Notes: generated by a model from the letters alone, not told the origin. 64,000 nucleotides of DNA from Limonium bicolor (GCA_023374045.1 CM041776.1:46692171-46756170), one strand, 5' to 3'. Numbered from the stretch's first letter, positions 36,201 to 49,137 are shown. Translations and numbers: made by a program.

Positions 36201-39200
36201 AATACTTGAAATAAGACTATCACATTTGACCCTTGATAGGTTCAATAATACCTAAAGGCCAGTTAGTCTTTTTTTTTTCCAGTTTAGATGTATAAACTTT
36301 AGTCACAAGACATTCGCGTATAAAACACAACGCAACAGTTTGGGCAATCCCACATACAATATCATTCACATAAAATCATAGATATCTTCTTAAACATTTA
36401 AACACACAATGTCTGGACCTTAGGATAATCCTTAGGACATTCAGACCACACAATTAACATACCGTACACCAAGAAACTGCTAGCTTGTCAAACTCCTGTT
36501 CAGTAGTCCTTTCCCGTACGCTGTTATTTAAACATGCAATACCGGTAGTATTAATATAACTATTCACTAAATATTACGGTACTGTCACTGTAGTGTTTAT
36601 ACTCGTCGTATAATAACTCCGTATGTTATTTATTTTCCCCTGTTATTTTAACAGTGGTTCTAGATAACCTAGCAGTTCATTATTTTATGTGAAACTCACA
36701 TGTGATAATGAATTATCATTTATACGGTACTCTATACCTTACTAACTATATACTTATAATTATTTCCACTTATCATTTATATTATATCCCTTGGTCATTT
36801 TTATTATAACCAAAATTATTTTATAAACTTATATTATATTCCTTATTATACCATAATACATTATATTACCTAGTTTCACTTCCTTGCCTTATTAAATAAC
36901 AAAACCAATCTTATTAACTCGGTATTTATATACTATACCCAACAACTTAATAAATTACTAAATAACCACATATTATTTTCTGGTAGTCATATTTGATCCC
37001 GATAACTTTTACAACTTACCAAATAACCATATACTCTTATAATTTATTAACTACCCTTATCAATTTAGAAAATTGTAAAACAATTATATTAACTTCTATA
37101 AATTACCAAATAACCTTATAACTTTTATAATTCACTAATTACCCTCATTAACTTTTGTAAATATTAATTAACCACCTTATTTTTACAAATCACCAAATAC
37201 TCTTACTATTTCGGTAATTACAAATTAATACCACAAATCTTATAAATTATCAATTAAGCCCATAAGCTCTTCGGCTAAATCATATAGTTTCTATATTTAC
37301 TCTTTTAACCCCAAAACTTTATATAAACTTAATATTTTATGTCATAAATCATTTTAATCCAAAGTTTTGGTCAACACTTTGACCAAGACTTAATTTCACA
37401 ATTAATACTTCAATAAACCCATAAAATCATAGGTAATTTTCGGCAATACATTATATTTCCCAATAATTACAAAATAGTCCCTAAACTTTATAAATTGTTA
37501 TTTTAACACTTAAACACTTATTTAAATTCACCAAAATTCATAATATTAATTCCTTCCTCATATTATATCATAAATATACCAAATTAATTCTTAAGCCCTC
37601 GGTAATTAAGTTTAATACCCCAACCTTTTTAAAACTTTCATTTAAGCCACATAAATTCATAAACTTGCCATTTAAATACTTGTAGCTATTTTCAATACTC
37701 CCAAAATTTATAATATAAGTTAATACACTTATATATTTTCGAAAATCATACAAATTACATATTATGTCCTCGGCTTTAATTTAATTTCATCTTATGGTTC
37801 TAAAACTTGTTTTAAACCTTATAATAATACATATAATGTATATAAGTCATATAACGCTTCTAAAAATTATGCTAATGACTTAGAATGATTATAAACTCAA
37901 AATAGAACATAAAAGTCCTAGACCTTTCGGTTTCAATGTATAGGTAACATAATTAATTTTTATGACCTAAATATATACCTTAAGGTAATAACCTTACCTT
38001 ATATGTTATAAATTATTTTCTTGACAATATAACCTATAGTTTTCGGTTTTAATTTATGTAATGGTTATACAAACTTTTTATACTAAAGTTTGAAGCTTAA
38101 ATCAAACTTAAACTTAATAAACCTTAATTATATAAACTTACCCTTAAATCAAGACAATTCTTGTACTTGATTTTTCCTTGAATCTCCAAGCTCTCCAAAA
38201 GCTATTTTGATGAAGATATTTCGAACTCCTTGTATATATGTAGGAGATCTATTTGTTAGATTTCTAACAAAGTTTATAAATAATATTTGGAGTAATTTTT
38301 ACAAGAGCTTACCTTAGGAATTTATCAAGGTATTTTTGATACACCTTGAGATGATTGTAGATTCAAGTTTCCTTCATGAAATAATGAAGAAAATATTGGT
38401 TTAGAAGTTCCTAAATTTCGAAAATACTACAAGGAATTTATTTAGGTTTTTCAACATAAAAATACCTTAGATTAACCTTGATTACTCCTTGAATTGATGT
38501 TGAATCAAGACAACTCCTTGGAGAATAATTGTTGGCGATTTTCTTAGAGATTGCTAGGATTATTCTTGCTCCAAGACTTGATAGAATTAACTAGGAAATT
38601 ACATTAAAATGGTGTTAGGAATTATTATACCACTAATATAGTTTATTAACACTTAGGAATTGAATTAGGAAATGAAAAAAAAAAGAGAGCTAAATGAGAG
38701 ACTTACCAACCGTGAGTGAGGTATGGCAAGGGAAGAAGTTGTCATTTACGTAAGGTTATAAGGGAAGTCATGCTTAATCATGTGCTATTATTTTATGTGT
38801 TGTTTGTTTAATTTGATTACTTAATTTAGACTTGAAAATTTGATCGCAAAAGTCCTCCAAATACACTTGCTCTTACGGTAATGGTGGGGGAAAATAATTG
38901 AAGCACTTGCTAATTGATAATGAGAAGATGACTAGGCATTGTGAGTGTTTAATTTCTTTTTGAATTTACTAAGTTAATTATCTCCACTAATATTGTCTTC
39001 TTCTTCATGTAGGTGTGCATGCTCGGCTGGAGTAGTACGCATTAGTACCTTCTATTGTTGTAGGTTAACGGCTGTAATGGAGCACCTTCCATCTTGGCAT
39101 CTTCTTTTTGTGAGTTACTAAGTTTAATTAGTACTACTTACTTGCCCTCCACTTGCAGGCTGATCGGCTTCAACATAATGGAAGCTCCACTTTGTTTGTT

Positions 39201-40834
39201 AAATATTAAGCAAACTAATCCTGTTTATTTGCTAGTGTCTTTCCTTGCAGGTGTGGACGGTCATGAAGGAAATGGAGGCTCCACTCCCTTGTTGGCATGC
39301 GGCCATGGTGGAGATAGCAGCACCAATTGTTGTTAGTCTTTACGTAATGGATTTGCTAGGAGGTATAGTCATTAGTTTATGTTTTATCTTGTTGTTTTTA
39401 TTTGATCATTAGCATCTCTAATACTTGTTTATTCAAGCAGGTTGATCGGTTGAGAAGAGGATAGCAGCTCCACTTGTATACTCATACGGTAATGGAATGC
39501 TTGGAAGTTACTTTGATTTGTTATTTGAAGACAAGATAGTGATGGAAGTTAGGTTCTTGTTTCCCTTTTTTTTTTGATGAATATAGGACAATAATACTCT
39601 CTTCTTTTCAGTATAAAATCGGTAGGTATAAGCTAGCACATGACAAGATTCCAAGTTGTTTAATTATCTAGTTGTAATGTGACTAGATTTCCAATTCATT
39701 TCATCATTTTTTGTTGAACTACTCTTTAATGTTTCTTTGTTGAACTCCTGCAGGTTATACGTGGATGAAGGCCTCATTCCACCGATTCATGTTGCTACAT
39801 TATAATGTAGATCATGCTAAGTGAGTCATACATCATTAGGCAATTTTTTGAAAACCTAGCCTAGTATCACCTTAACTCACGCATGGATTGGGGCTCAAAT
39901 GAGGTTAATTTTTCATTTGATTTTTGTTACACTATATTGTACTAAGACCATACTAATTATGTGTAATAGGTTCCATCATTTAATTGGTACATTTTTATTA
40001 TGGTAAAAGGTGAAAGTTTTAAGGTAAAAATGCTGATTTTAGGTACCTTTTTGCCCTAAAAATCGCCCCTATTTAAACTATGAGTTTAGTACTGCCATCA
40101 ATTGATTTAGATGGTCATTTTATCCACTTTTAAGATTACTAACTCGTGGCTCCTCAAAAGCTTCAAGACCATTGCGTAAAACGCATTTCTATGACACCCG
40201 AAGGTGCGTTTTTGTGCTTTAAGGATTTTTCTGGGAATTAATTAGTCGCAATGACTTCCAAGTGTGTATTGACATCATTTATAGTCAATAATAATATATT
40301 AAGGTGTTACATTAAATTATATGGGGTTATATAAACTTGTAACTCAATTTTCGGGCTAAAGGGGGCACTCCCGAGATAAAAGGAGCGTTAAGAAATTTCC
40401 CCCGAGCTCTTTATTTATTTTTGAAGTAGTAGCTTGGGAATTCTCTTTAGAATAATTAATAATGATTTTAGGAACTCTAAGAATAATTTTTATAGGGGTT
40501 CGTGCCACCTTGGCACTCCTCCTAAGCATTCCCGGCCCTTATGGGGCCCACATCGGGAACTTCCGAGAACTTTATATTTTTACTCAGTTCTAACTGAGAA
40601 CTTGTATCTCAAAGATTATAAAATGATCCTTGGTTAAATTCATATAATATCCATAGCTTATATAATTGTTTAACTTAAGGTCGGGCTTTTGAAGCTCGTT
40701 TATGACCTTAAGGAGTTTAGGTGCGTTTTTAACGCCCAAGTGTTTATATGTTTCCTTAGGGTTTAATAAACCCCCAAATAATATTTATAATTCTTCAAAT
40801 AATATTTAATTATTTAAATGTTAGGGGTATTTCA
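36201..40834 (-). mobile_element. Solo LTR S, right part
   Basis: This is the continuation of LTR S. It begins with the 172-bp duplicated segment, continues through about 1.8 kb of AT-rich, gene-free DNA (36400-38150) and ends at 40834 with GGGGTATTTCA followed by TTTGT. Between about 39000 and 39480 a degenerate repeat of roughly 80-130 bp recurs, with words such as GCAGGTTGATCGG and AGCTCCACTT. This occupies the place of the palindromic cassettes in related LTRs. No genes are seen. Confidence 0.75.
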
Positions 40835-40839
40835 TTTGT
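40835..40839. repeat. Target-site duplication TTTGT, right copy
   Basis: This is the partner of 15054-15058. The pair closes the 25.8-kb nested insertion and shows that Tat/Ogre-like LTR sequence continues at 40840. Confidence 0.85.
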
Positions 40840-42678
40840 TGGGCTTGTTGGTCCAGTCACTTTAAGATTGTTCTAAATTATCCATCGCGTGATGTAAAAA
40901 CTCAGTTCTCCTTATATGCTGGTTTTGAGACTTTTCTGACATTTGATTTCTCTTGACCGAGGTGTATCTTTTGGATTTGGACTCAGTTCTGACCATGTAG
41001 CTTTAATCCGACCGTGGGACTTACAAATTGTCCATGACTGTGGGCTGGACTACGGAGGCTATACTTGCCTGATTTGGAGGTCGACATTGGAGTCAAAGCA
41101 AACTGACCTTGCTGAGGCATTTGGGCTTGATGATTCTCCATTGGGTTTGGAAATGCTATTTTTCAACCTTACTATGATTAAATCGCTTCTGATAGCTAAC
41201 TGCCCCTTGCGCTTTGATATGTGGTTTGGAAATTGAGTTTGATAACTAGCATGATGTTGTCCCTTTGCGCTTAGATATGAACATAAATTGAATGATAGTT
41301 TCCCAAATGATATGATTGCTTAGATAAATCATTCATTGGCTGGATGGTCCTTATTAATTCTTCATCTTAGAAGGGAAATGATATTAACCCTTCTAGGTAT
41401 GATCCCACATGACTCACAACTTCACCCCTTCGATACTACACTTCGGTTTGAGTCTCAATCTAAGATGACGAATTAATTTGAGTAGCAACCTCAATGCTTG
41501 ATTTATCTCACAATCTTTAGCATTTGTGGCAGCTTGAACTTTTCCTTGTTCTCGGTTGGGGTGGGAGAGATGATTGACCCTTTCCCCCCATTGAGAAGGG
41601 GCCGTTGTGTGATCCCATTGCACACCCCAACCCCATTTACATTTTATTACTAATTAATCTCGTACCTCTTTGTTTTTGTTCTATGGCATGTACATATTGC
41701 TTGAGGAACAATGAACTGCGGGATTAAGGAGCTGGACCTTAGCTAGGACTACCGGGGTCTCCACTTCAAACACGTGTATCGGTTTGTGCACTTCTTGCTG
41801 ATCCTATCAGCTCAAGTGAGGCGGCGTCGATGCGACCCCCCATAGCAGCTTTCTATCTAAAGTTTTTTATTTGTATTTGTATCAATTTGTAATTCTTTTG
41901 CTGTTTTTACTTTCAGGCGCAATCTTATGATTTATTCATTATTGTGATTTCATCCCATGACCCTTGTATTATTCTCTTGCTTTCAACCTTTGATTGACTA
42001 TTGAAAGATAGTAAATAGGATAAGACTAACAATTGGTTAGCAACCTATGCAGTAGCTTTGATGATTGGTTTTTGTACATATATTTTCGTACTACTTCCGA
42101 AATTCATTTCATACGTACATAACTTAAGCTTTTAAAACCCATGTCCACATGTATGAAATTACTCAGACAGATTCAGAATTCTTTTCTCACATATATTTGC
42201 TTTATTCGGATAGCTTTTGAAATCCATGTTTGTATGTATATTTGTTTATATAGTCTTGGAAATTCATCTCCACATATCGTTTGCTCATCATTCCTTGTCT
42301 ATGATTTTGTAAGTGTATGGACTGATCTTGTTTGGGCCCATGTAACTCTTGGCCCAAAATATAATTTTGTTCAGGTTCGGTCCATAACCAGCCAAACGGG
42401 CTGGAACAGGTGGCCCTAGAAAGCCAATCAGGTTGCCCTCTTAGTGCATTTTAGAAAAGCCCTAGGTTTGGGGTATCCTCAATGCATACGGGTCCTAGAC
42501 ACGGTCCACATGAGGAATACCCGTTTCCCTTAAAATTTTCCAAATCATCCTCTAAAGTCAGAATAAAATTAACAATCAATCGATCATCCAATTCCAAATC
42601 ATTTTAAAGATCCAATGAGTCAAATTCCACTTCAAAATCATTCTCTTTCATACTCTCTCACCAAACACACTCCCAAGT

Positions 42679-42835
42679 CAATCCCTCCCACACTCTCCCA
42701 TCATACACACTGTAAAACCAATCTCCCTCATACTCTCCCATCATCACACTGTAAAACCAATCTCCCTCATACTCTCCCATCATACACACTCTAAAATCAA
42801 TCCCTCTCATACTCTCTCTCAAACACACTTCAAAA
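42679..42835 (+). repeat. About 39-bp tandem repeat (about 4 copies)
   Basis: Units of CAATCTCCCTCATACTCTCC followed by CATCATACACACTGTAAAAC vary slightly. The minus strand reads through as a repeating peptide, which explains the 80-codon frame there. Confidence 0.8.
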
Positions 42836-43015
42836 TCAAACTCACTCTTTAGACACACTTCAACCTCACGAAGCATTTGAAATTCTTCCAAAAGTTCCAA
42901 GATTAAACTTCAAACTCCTTCCAAACTCCAATTGCCTCATAGCTTCAAATCATATTCCAACTTCAATTTCTAAGGCTAAATCGAGCCCAATTCTAAGCCC
43001 CAAATCCAACTCATT

Positions 43016-43112
43016 CATAAGGCCCAATCCGGCCCATATTTCAAGGCCTAAACCTGGCCTAATTTCAAGGCCCAAACCTGGCCCAATTTCAAGGCCCAAA
43101 TTTGGCCCATTA
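43016..43112 (+). repeat. 25-bp tandem repeat (about 3.5 copies)
   Basis: Units read ATTTCAAGGCCCAAACCTGG followed by CCCAA. GGCCCA words are therefore multiplied. Confidence 0.8.
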
Positions 43113-43340
43113 CCTTAATTCGATCCCGATTTAGTTTCAAATCCAAACCCGAATCAAATTCAAGTTCAATTTCAATCCAATTCAATCAAATCCAATTCCA
43201 ATCCGGACTCAATTCAATTTCATTCCAATTCAATTCAAAATTCTTTTCATTCCCAATTCAATTCAACTTCATTTCCATCCCAAATAATTCCAAACGTCGT
43301 AAATCTCAATCTCCTTGAAGTCAAGCATCTCGAATCTCTA

Positions 43341-43522
43341 ACCGTCTCAGCAGCTCAACAGACTCGACCGTCTCAATAGCTCAGCAGACTCGAACGTCTC
43401 AGCAGCTCAACAGACTCGACCGTCTCAGCAGCTCAACAGACTCGACCGTCTCAGCAGCTCAACAGACTCTACCGTCTCAACAGCTCAACAGACTCGAATG
43501 TCTCCGCAGTTCAACAGATTCG
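43341..43522 (+). repeat. 26-bp tandem repeat (7 copies)
   Basis: Unit ACCGTCTCAGCAGCTCAACA followed by GACTCG starts at 43341 and repeats every 26 bp, decaying after about 43522. Confidence 0.9.
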
Positions 43523-44699
43523 AACATCTCAATAGACTCATCAAATTCAACACACTTAAAAAATCCTCAACTCCTCAAAAAGCCGAACCTCTTGAAATTT
43601 GATAACCCTTTCAAGCCTCAAACATCTCACAGACCCGAGCGTCTCACAGACTTCATCATTTCAAGAATCTAAATGTCTCACAGAGTTGAGCATCTCACAG
43701 ACTCTCACACCTCAAACTCCAAAACAAACTCGACAATCCATTAAGCCCCAAGAAATGACCATAACACCCCTTTGATCCTTCAAAGACCCAAAAGGTCAAA
43801 ATCCCAATTCCTTCAAAAACCCCCAAAACTATTAAATTCCCAAAGTCAGTGAACTACGTAAGGTCTGATCTCAACAGGGGGTTGAGTACGTAGGCAACCC
43901 ATCTAGGGTGCGACCCCATTCCAATCCAAAAAACCCCTTTCCCAACTCCAAGGTGATATTCATGTCTGTCAAACATTAAAATCCCTCTGACTCCCACAAA
44001 CTTCCGACTTCTTCAACTCTCAAAATCAGACTCCTAATCTTTCATTCTATACTCATTCAAATTCATCAATTCTTCTTCTTGGCGCTAGCTTGGCCGAAAA
44101 GCTCGCCTCATCCATTCTCTTTCTCTCTTCCTGTGCTAATCCTATCCTTTGGCTTTAATTGAATCTCTCTAATAAGGTTTTGAAAGAAGGAAATCCCAAC
44201 AATTGGAGACCGAGGTTTCCTCGGGCACCAATCCGAAGTCGTGGTCGTTGCCACTTCTGAGGGGTGTAACCCAGTGCGAACCCAACACGGAATCTCTGAC
44301 ATGACCAGATAAGTCCTGTCCATAGGCAATAATCTCAGAGTCAATTAACGGTTCTTACAACCCTTCTCCTCCCTTCCTAGTACCTTAGGTCAAACTAGGT
44401 GGCGACTCTAGTCAATTCCGTCTTATAGAGGCATAAGTCCGCGTGGAGCCCATTGAGAGCGGGTGTAGTGTTCACTAACACTCCCCATATGCTTTCTAGG
44501 AAAGACGGACGATGTAGTAGGTATTTGAGGGTTGCCATGAATAACGGGTTTTCACCCTCCACAGAATGGCAGTTTCTAGGATCTGGGCTTTTGGTTAGAC
44601 CATATTTAGATAGACCCCCCCTCATACCGAAAAATCACCCTCCACACCAGCATGTAATCAACCTCATGTACAGACGGCTAATTGACCTAAGTGACCTAA

Positions 44700-45133
44700 A
44701 AGGTCCAGGATTACACTTTAGCATACTAGCATATAGTTTGCTGAGCCCCTTTTGGGGCCAACCCATTTCAGGTTGTGGATCGGGTCGTGAAGCCGAAGTG
44801 CGGGACGCTAGGTAGTTAGCATATGTTGAATTCCGTACTTTTAGACTTGTTATGTATTATGTTATGGAAATTCAGTTGTATTTGGTTAGTAGCTCATTTG
44901 TTCGGTTTTTAGGATGGTGTTGTAAATTGTGGTTGGTAGCAAATATCTCGTTCATCACTGCGGTCTGTTGTTGTTGTTATTTATTATAATTCGGTAATGC
45001 TTCTTTACTCGCATGGGCGAGTAATGGCATGTGACACCCAAGTGAGGATTAGTGTAGTTTAACTTCTGCTACGAGACGTCTTTAATTATGCTACGAGAGA
45101 GATTATTACGAGTTTAAAGAGTGGGGTGTTACA
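44700..45133 (+). mobile_element. LTR C1, 3' end
   Basis: The tail of a plus-strand LTR ends GGGGTGTTACA at 45133. It has the double hairpin AGCA/TGCT plus GCCCC-TTTT-GGGGC (44728-44758) and the end hairpin ACTCGC-ATGG-GCGAGT (45007-45022). No primer site follows, so it is a solo or 3' LTR, or was joined to foreign sequence. The left boundary is not resolved. Confidence 0.6.
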
Positions 45134-45640
45134 CGTGTGGGTACTCGTAAGTATCAAGATAAATTCCAACGGACTACAGATGGTTCGTCAGTCGGAGACT
45201 CTACCGCTAGAGTGGCTACTGCCATGCGTGACCCACCACAAGAGATGGGTAACATAAAGACAAGTCGTTTTAACGAGACTTTGTCATTAGGTATGACTGA
45301 ACAATTACGAACAGCTATATTAGCTCGTACAGTAGGCGAACATTATTTGGGCTTGTATGCCAAAGACGAGAATCTATACTTGTTTATAATCCTCGTTGTT
45401 TCGCCTTGTTGTTCATTGGTTATGCTATGTGGTTATGTGATGTATGTTTGTGGATTTGTTGAATTGAATCGCTGTACTCGTATGTGTGTTTGTGGATTTG
45501 TTGAATTTAGTCGTTGTACTCAGATATATGTTGTGAATTGGTTGAGTCGAGTCGTTACTCGTGTGGATTATTGTGTGTTTGGTCGAGTGAGTCGTTGTAC
45601 TCAAATATGAACTATAAAGTTTGGTGGAGTGGAGTCTTCG
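45134..45640 (+). other. 157-codon open frame between LTR ends (unrecognised)
   Basis: An open frame runs 45137-45610. Its first 80 or so codons encode a hydrophilic, charged sequence rich in R, T and E. A hydrophobic stretch follows (about residues 80-102) and then cysteine-rich repeats. The repeats come from a tandem unit of about 42 bp at 45445-45605 containing GTGGATTTGTTGAAT. No known domain is seen. It could be a fragment of a gag or host gene captured between LTRs, or chance. I do not claim a protein product. Confidence 0.2.
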
Positions 45641-46230
45641 TACTTATAAATGCGTTGTGACGCTTTTAGTAGGTTTACAGTGGTGTGATATGCAACCTGG
45701 GGGCTTGTTTGCTATTTGAGTTACTGCAGAATATTTATTGCTTTATAGTTTTTATATTAAACTACATGCATGAAAATGAATTGCATGCTCTCGACCAAAT
45801 AACTAAGGGTCTGGGGGGGGGCATGACAGTCATGTAGTAACATACTCAGTAGGGCTGATTCCATACCAAAAAGAAATATTTCGCAGGTATGCAGCTTCCG
45901 GTGTCGACAGAGAGCGATACGCGCTGGGTAATTTAGTAACCGTTGTTTAGGTTTGTACTATCGTATTTAGATACGAACATAGAAACATGTATAGGACTGG
46001 GATACTTAGAATGCTCACTAGGGTTGTATTTATGTTGGAACAGAAAGTTAAATCTATCTCTTGTTGTCACTGTGGGAAATTGTTTCGTATTATGAATATA
46101 GCAGTAAGCACGTTATTACTCGTATGAGCGAGTGAGAACGGTGACACCAGTAGTTCGATTGTTTAGATTACCGCTGTGATTACTATGTTAAGTAAGACGA
46201 TTTGGAGCCGATAAGAGTAGGGGTGTTACA
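45641..46230 (+). mobile_element. LTR C2, 3' end
   Basis: This plus-strand LTR tail ends GGGGTGTTACA at 46230 before a primer site. GCATGCTCTCGACCAAATA (near 45783) is shared with LTR D (near 56832). The end hairpin is ACTCGT-ATGA-GCGAGT (46118-46133). The first hairpin of the double module survives as TCAG/CTGA (45846-45858) and the second is lost. The true left limit may lie in or before the preceding open frame. Confidence 0.65.
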
Positions 46231-47225
46231 AAAGTGGTATCAGAGCGAAGTACCGCTCTAATGACAAGAGATAGTAGGATTTAGACAGTGAGCATAGGTT
46301 TTTGGGAATACGGGAAACGTTGTGAGGATACGTGACCTTGCGAGGTCGATGCAATGCTTAATGCTTGCACACTATAGCCATAAAGGCACTTCAATATTAA
46401 ATGACCGAGACTGCGGTATAAGACCGAGTAAGGGTGTAACCCGTCCTCTTGACATACGTTAGGGAGAGGTCCGGGTAAGAGTACTAAGGAAGGACGAGGC
46501 GCAGCGGAAGGTGGTGAAGTCTAGCAACCCCAAGTAACACGAAGACGGTAGGAACCGCTCACACTTGATGGGAGAGCATCCCGGGAATTTGCAATGGTAC
46601 CCCACCCGCCGCAGCCCGTACCTCGAGTACTGCCTAGAGAGGCAAAGAAATGAGAAACAACACGGAGAAGGACAATTCCTCCGGATCGGGAAGACCCGAT
46701 GTGGTTGCTATGAGAATTATGATAATTGTAGAAAATAAGAACTTGTGTTGTGACGAATTGTTTAGGACCGGGGGTCCTGGTAATGACATAATGTCTACCA
46801 TACCAAGTATGAGATGAATATTAAACTGAGGTTGAGGAGGTAGTTCCTGTAGGACTAACGGGGCCAGCTTGCCATAAGCGAAGCAACCCTATCCTACATC
46901 CAGGAAAGCACTGATAAGTGCGCCTGGGGGAAAGAAGGTGGAACAACGAGTCAAGATTAGTTTATGAGATATGTAACAGACGGAATGGATGACCTTTTCG
47001 AAGTTTCACCCGAAGCGAGTGACTCTAAACCCATGCAACACTGAAGGTTCTTTGTTACTTTTCGCAGGTCTAAAATTAAATTTACAAATTATCTCCTTCG
47101 TTCGGAGTTATGCCATTTACCTTTTCCTTTGTATGTGGTCTCACCGGAGTCGTGTAAAAATGACACGCTCGTTCACTCATGGTTTTTCCGCTCAAGACAC
47201 TCTCGTGAATTCACTCAGAGACTAG
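46231..47225 (+). mobile_element. Element C primer site and start of internal region
   Basis: The primer site TGGTATCAGAGC is at 46235-46246, four bases after the LTR. The hairpin following it is imperfect (CGCTCTAAT in place of CGCTCTGAT). ATCGGG-AAGA-CCCGAT (46685-46700) matches the hairpin near the primer site of A, B and D, though farther away here (about 440 nt). The sequence resembles the other internal regions only to about 47000, where the element seems truncated. No coding capacity is recognised. Confidence 0.65.
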
Positions 47226-49117
47226 TTTACACGCTTAAACGAAAGATTAAAGACGATGATCCTGAGCTCAGATTGGCCCCAGTATTGATTTGGGGTTTAT
47301 GACAACACTTAAACAGATGTGGAATTTGGAATGCTTTGTGGATGTTTTGAGATAGACTGTGGTGTGTGGACGGACATGTTCACCCTTTTTAGAAACAAAA
47401 GACAAGTCGTTCTATTCTGTGGTCAGTAAATAATTATGTCATGATCCTTTTTCTTGAAAAACAATTTTTTTGTTTTGTTAAATGAATGCACAAAAATTTC
47501 ACAAATGGAACTATGCTATAATTCACGAATGGAAAGATAACATCAAAATTGCAATCTTAGGAAAACTACCTTAAATGATAAAGGAAGCTAGCTACCATAA
47601 AAGTTAGAAGAATGACTGAGAAAAGAAAACTACTATATCGAGAAAACTTCTAAAATAGTGATGTTGAATTGTCTGATGCCAACATGCTGAAGACTCGAGC
47701 TGTTGACCGTCGGGACACCATTGACCATGATTGTCTTCCTTCCAAACTTCGAGTAGGCCCTGTAAAATGTCTGAACTAGGAATGCCTATGGGTTATGTAG
47801 GAAGTAACTGGGCCTGAGTCTTCTTCAAACTGAGAGTGAAGTGCATAGATTAGAGAGATTCCTAGACTAGAACGGACATGTAGGCCTGAATCCCCTTAAT
47901 CCAGAAATTGAGCAAACAAGCTGAAGGAAGTCGCATAGACCGTGAATGGGCCACTGGGCCGAGAGATAAGCCTTGAAGTCTAAGATTCGTTTGATGTTCT
48001 TGTTGAGCCTTGAAGCTGAAAACTGGAATGAATCAGTTATGCAAACTATCTTGGATTCAAATGTTTTATGGGCCGAAATTCTGGATTGAGAGCGAAGCTC
48101 ATGGGCCAAAACTATGAATTGGTCTATGGGCCCCAAATAGAATGAGACATGGGTGTGGTATTTGGGCCGGAATGATTGCTGAACAAAACCCTAGATTGGA
48201 ATTTGGACTGAAACCTGAATGAGTAGTATTGATTGAACCTGAAAGATGATGCTTAGATCTAGGATTTTAGGCAAAAGCCAAAGTGAAGAGTTTTCCTATA
48301 CTGGAACGGGCCATGGGTCGGAAGAATTTCAGTGGAAGGCTTGATTGGTTTACATGTCTCATGGATTACTTTTAGGTGGATTTTTTTATGGGCCTAGAAC
48401 TAAATGGATAAACCAAATTGAGCTGAAAAAGAAACCACCCAAGTCTAAACTTTCGGGCCGAAGCCCAAATAAGTCACATGTTAAACCAAACAGAGCCTTT
48501 GGGCTGCAAATAATAAAGCCGCGAATTCGGGTTGGGCTAAGTTGATGTAGGAAAGATCCTTTCAATTTCTAAGCTTGGTAGTGGGCTGATCATACAAGAA
48601 AGTAAGACCCACACAAGTACAACATGTCCTCACTAGACGCTTAAATCAAACCGGGTATGGATCGATCCGGAGAGGTGCTTTGGACGTGGGCCCAGGTTAC
48701 CACAAAGGAATAGGGCTTGCACACTATTCTCTTTGGGCTTCCCCACTTTTTCCACATCACCTGACGGTGTGCGTCTATGGTCGGGTCTTTGAATGACCAA
48801 ACATGGATAGGTAAGGGCACTGCCAGGAAAATGCTTGGGGCTAAAGCCCAGGTATTAAGGGGGTGTGGTTAGACGAAACCCTCGTCTTTTCCCCCACTTA
48901 TTCACATCACCTAAAAGGTGTGAGTCCCTGACAGGGACCCACAAACAGGTCCCGGGGTGAAATCGGTTTGCGTCGACCCTCGCTCTCATATGATGCAAAG
49001 GTACAAAAATTTAAATTGCGCACAAAAGTAAACAAACAATGTAATAAAGCCGTAAATAAACATTTTCAAGTTAAGCCCTCTTTCTTAAAATTAAACAAGT
49101 TAATATTAAGAATTTGT
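47226..49117. other. Unassigned repeat DNA, probably 5' internal part of a minus-strand Tat/Ogre-like element
   Basis: No gene was recognised. Between about 47750 and 48600 words such as GGGCC and TGGGCC are frequent. Two related blocks, 48741-48798 and 48891-48940, share CCCCACTT, CACATCACCT and GGTGTG and hold hairpins (CACC/GGTG, GTCCCT-GAC-AGGGAC). The right end abuts a Tat/Ogre primer site, so at least this part should be the 5' untranslated internal region of that element. Confidence 0.4.
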
Positions 49118-49134
49118 CCCCAGCAGAGTCGCCA
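49118..49134 (-). other. Tat/Ogre-type primer binding site (Arg tRNA type)
   Basis: The minus strand reads TGGCGACTCTGCTGGGG, complementary to a tRNA 3' end of the CCCC...GAGTCGCCA (Arg) type used by Tat/Ogre elements. It lies 3 nt from the LTR terminus at 49138. Confidence 0.7.
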
Positions 49135-49137
49135 TTC

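Larger units (their letters stand above)
40840..44620 (+). mobile_element. Tat/Ogre-like 3' LTR, right part (end uncertain)
   Basis: This is the continuation of the LTR that starts at 12687. GAACTACGTAAGGTCTGATC followed by GAGTACGTAGGCAACC (43851-43910) is a phrase I recognise from Tat/Ogre-type elements. AGGTGGCGACTC (44397-44408) is another such phrase, present inverted in the LTR at 49138-50221. Between are three simple tandem repeats and CAATTC-rich low-complexity DNA. No primer site was found, so the right boundary is a guess. The reading frames are unlikely to be genes. Confidence 0.5.

Noticed and set aside
44397..44408. AGGTGGCGACTC as a primer binding site
   Set aside because: Only about ten bases match the Arg-tRNA complement, and the same phrase occurs inside the LTR at about 49290, so it is an LTR-internal motif.
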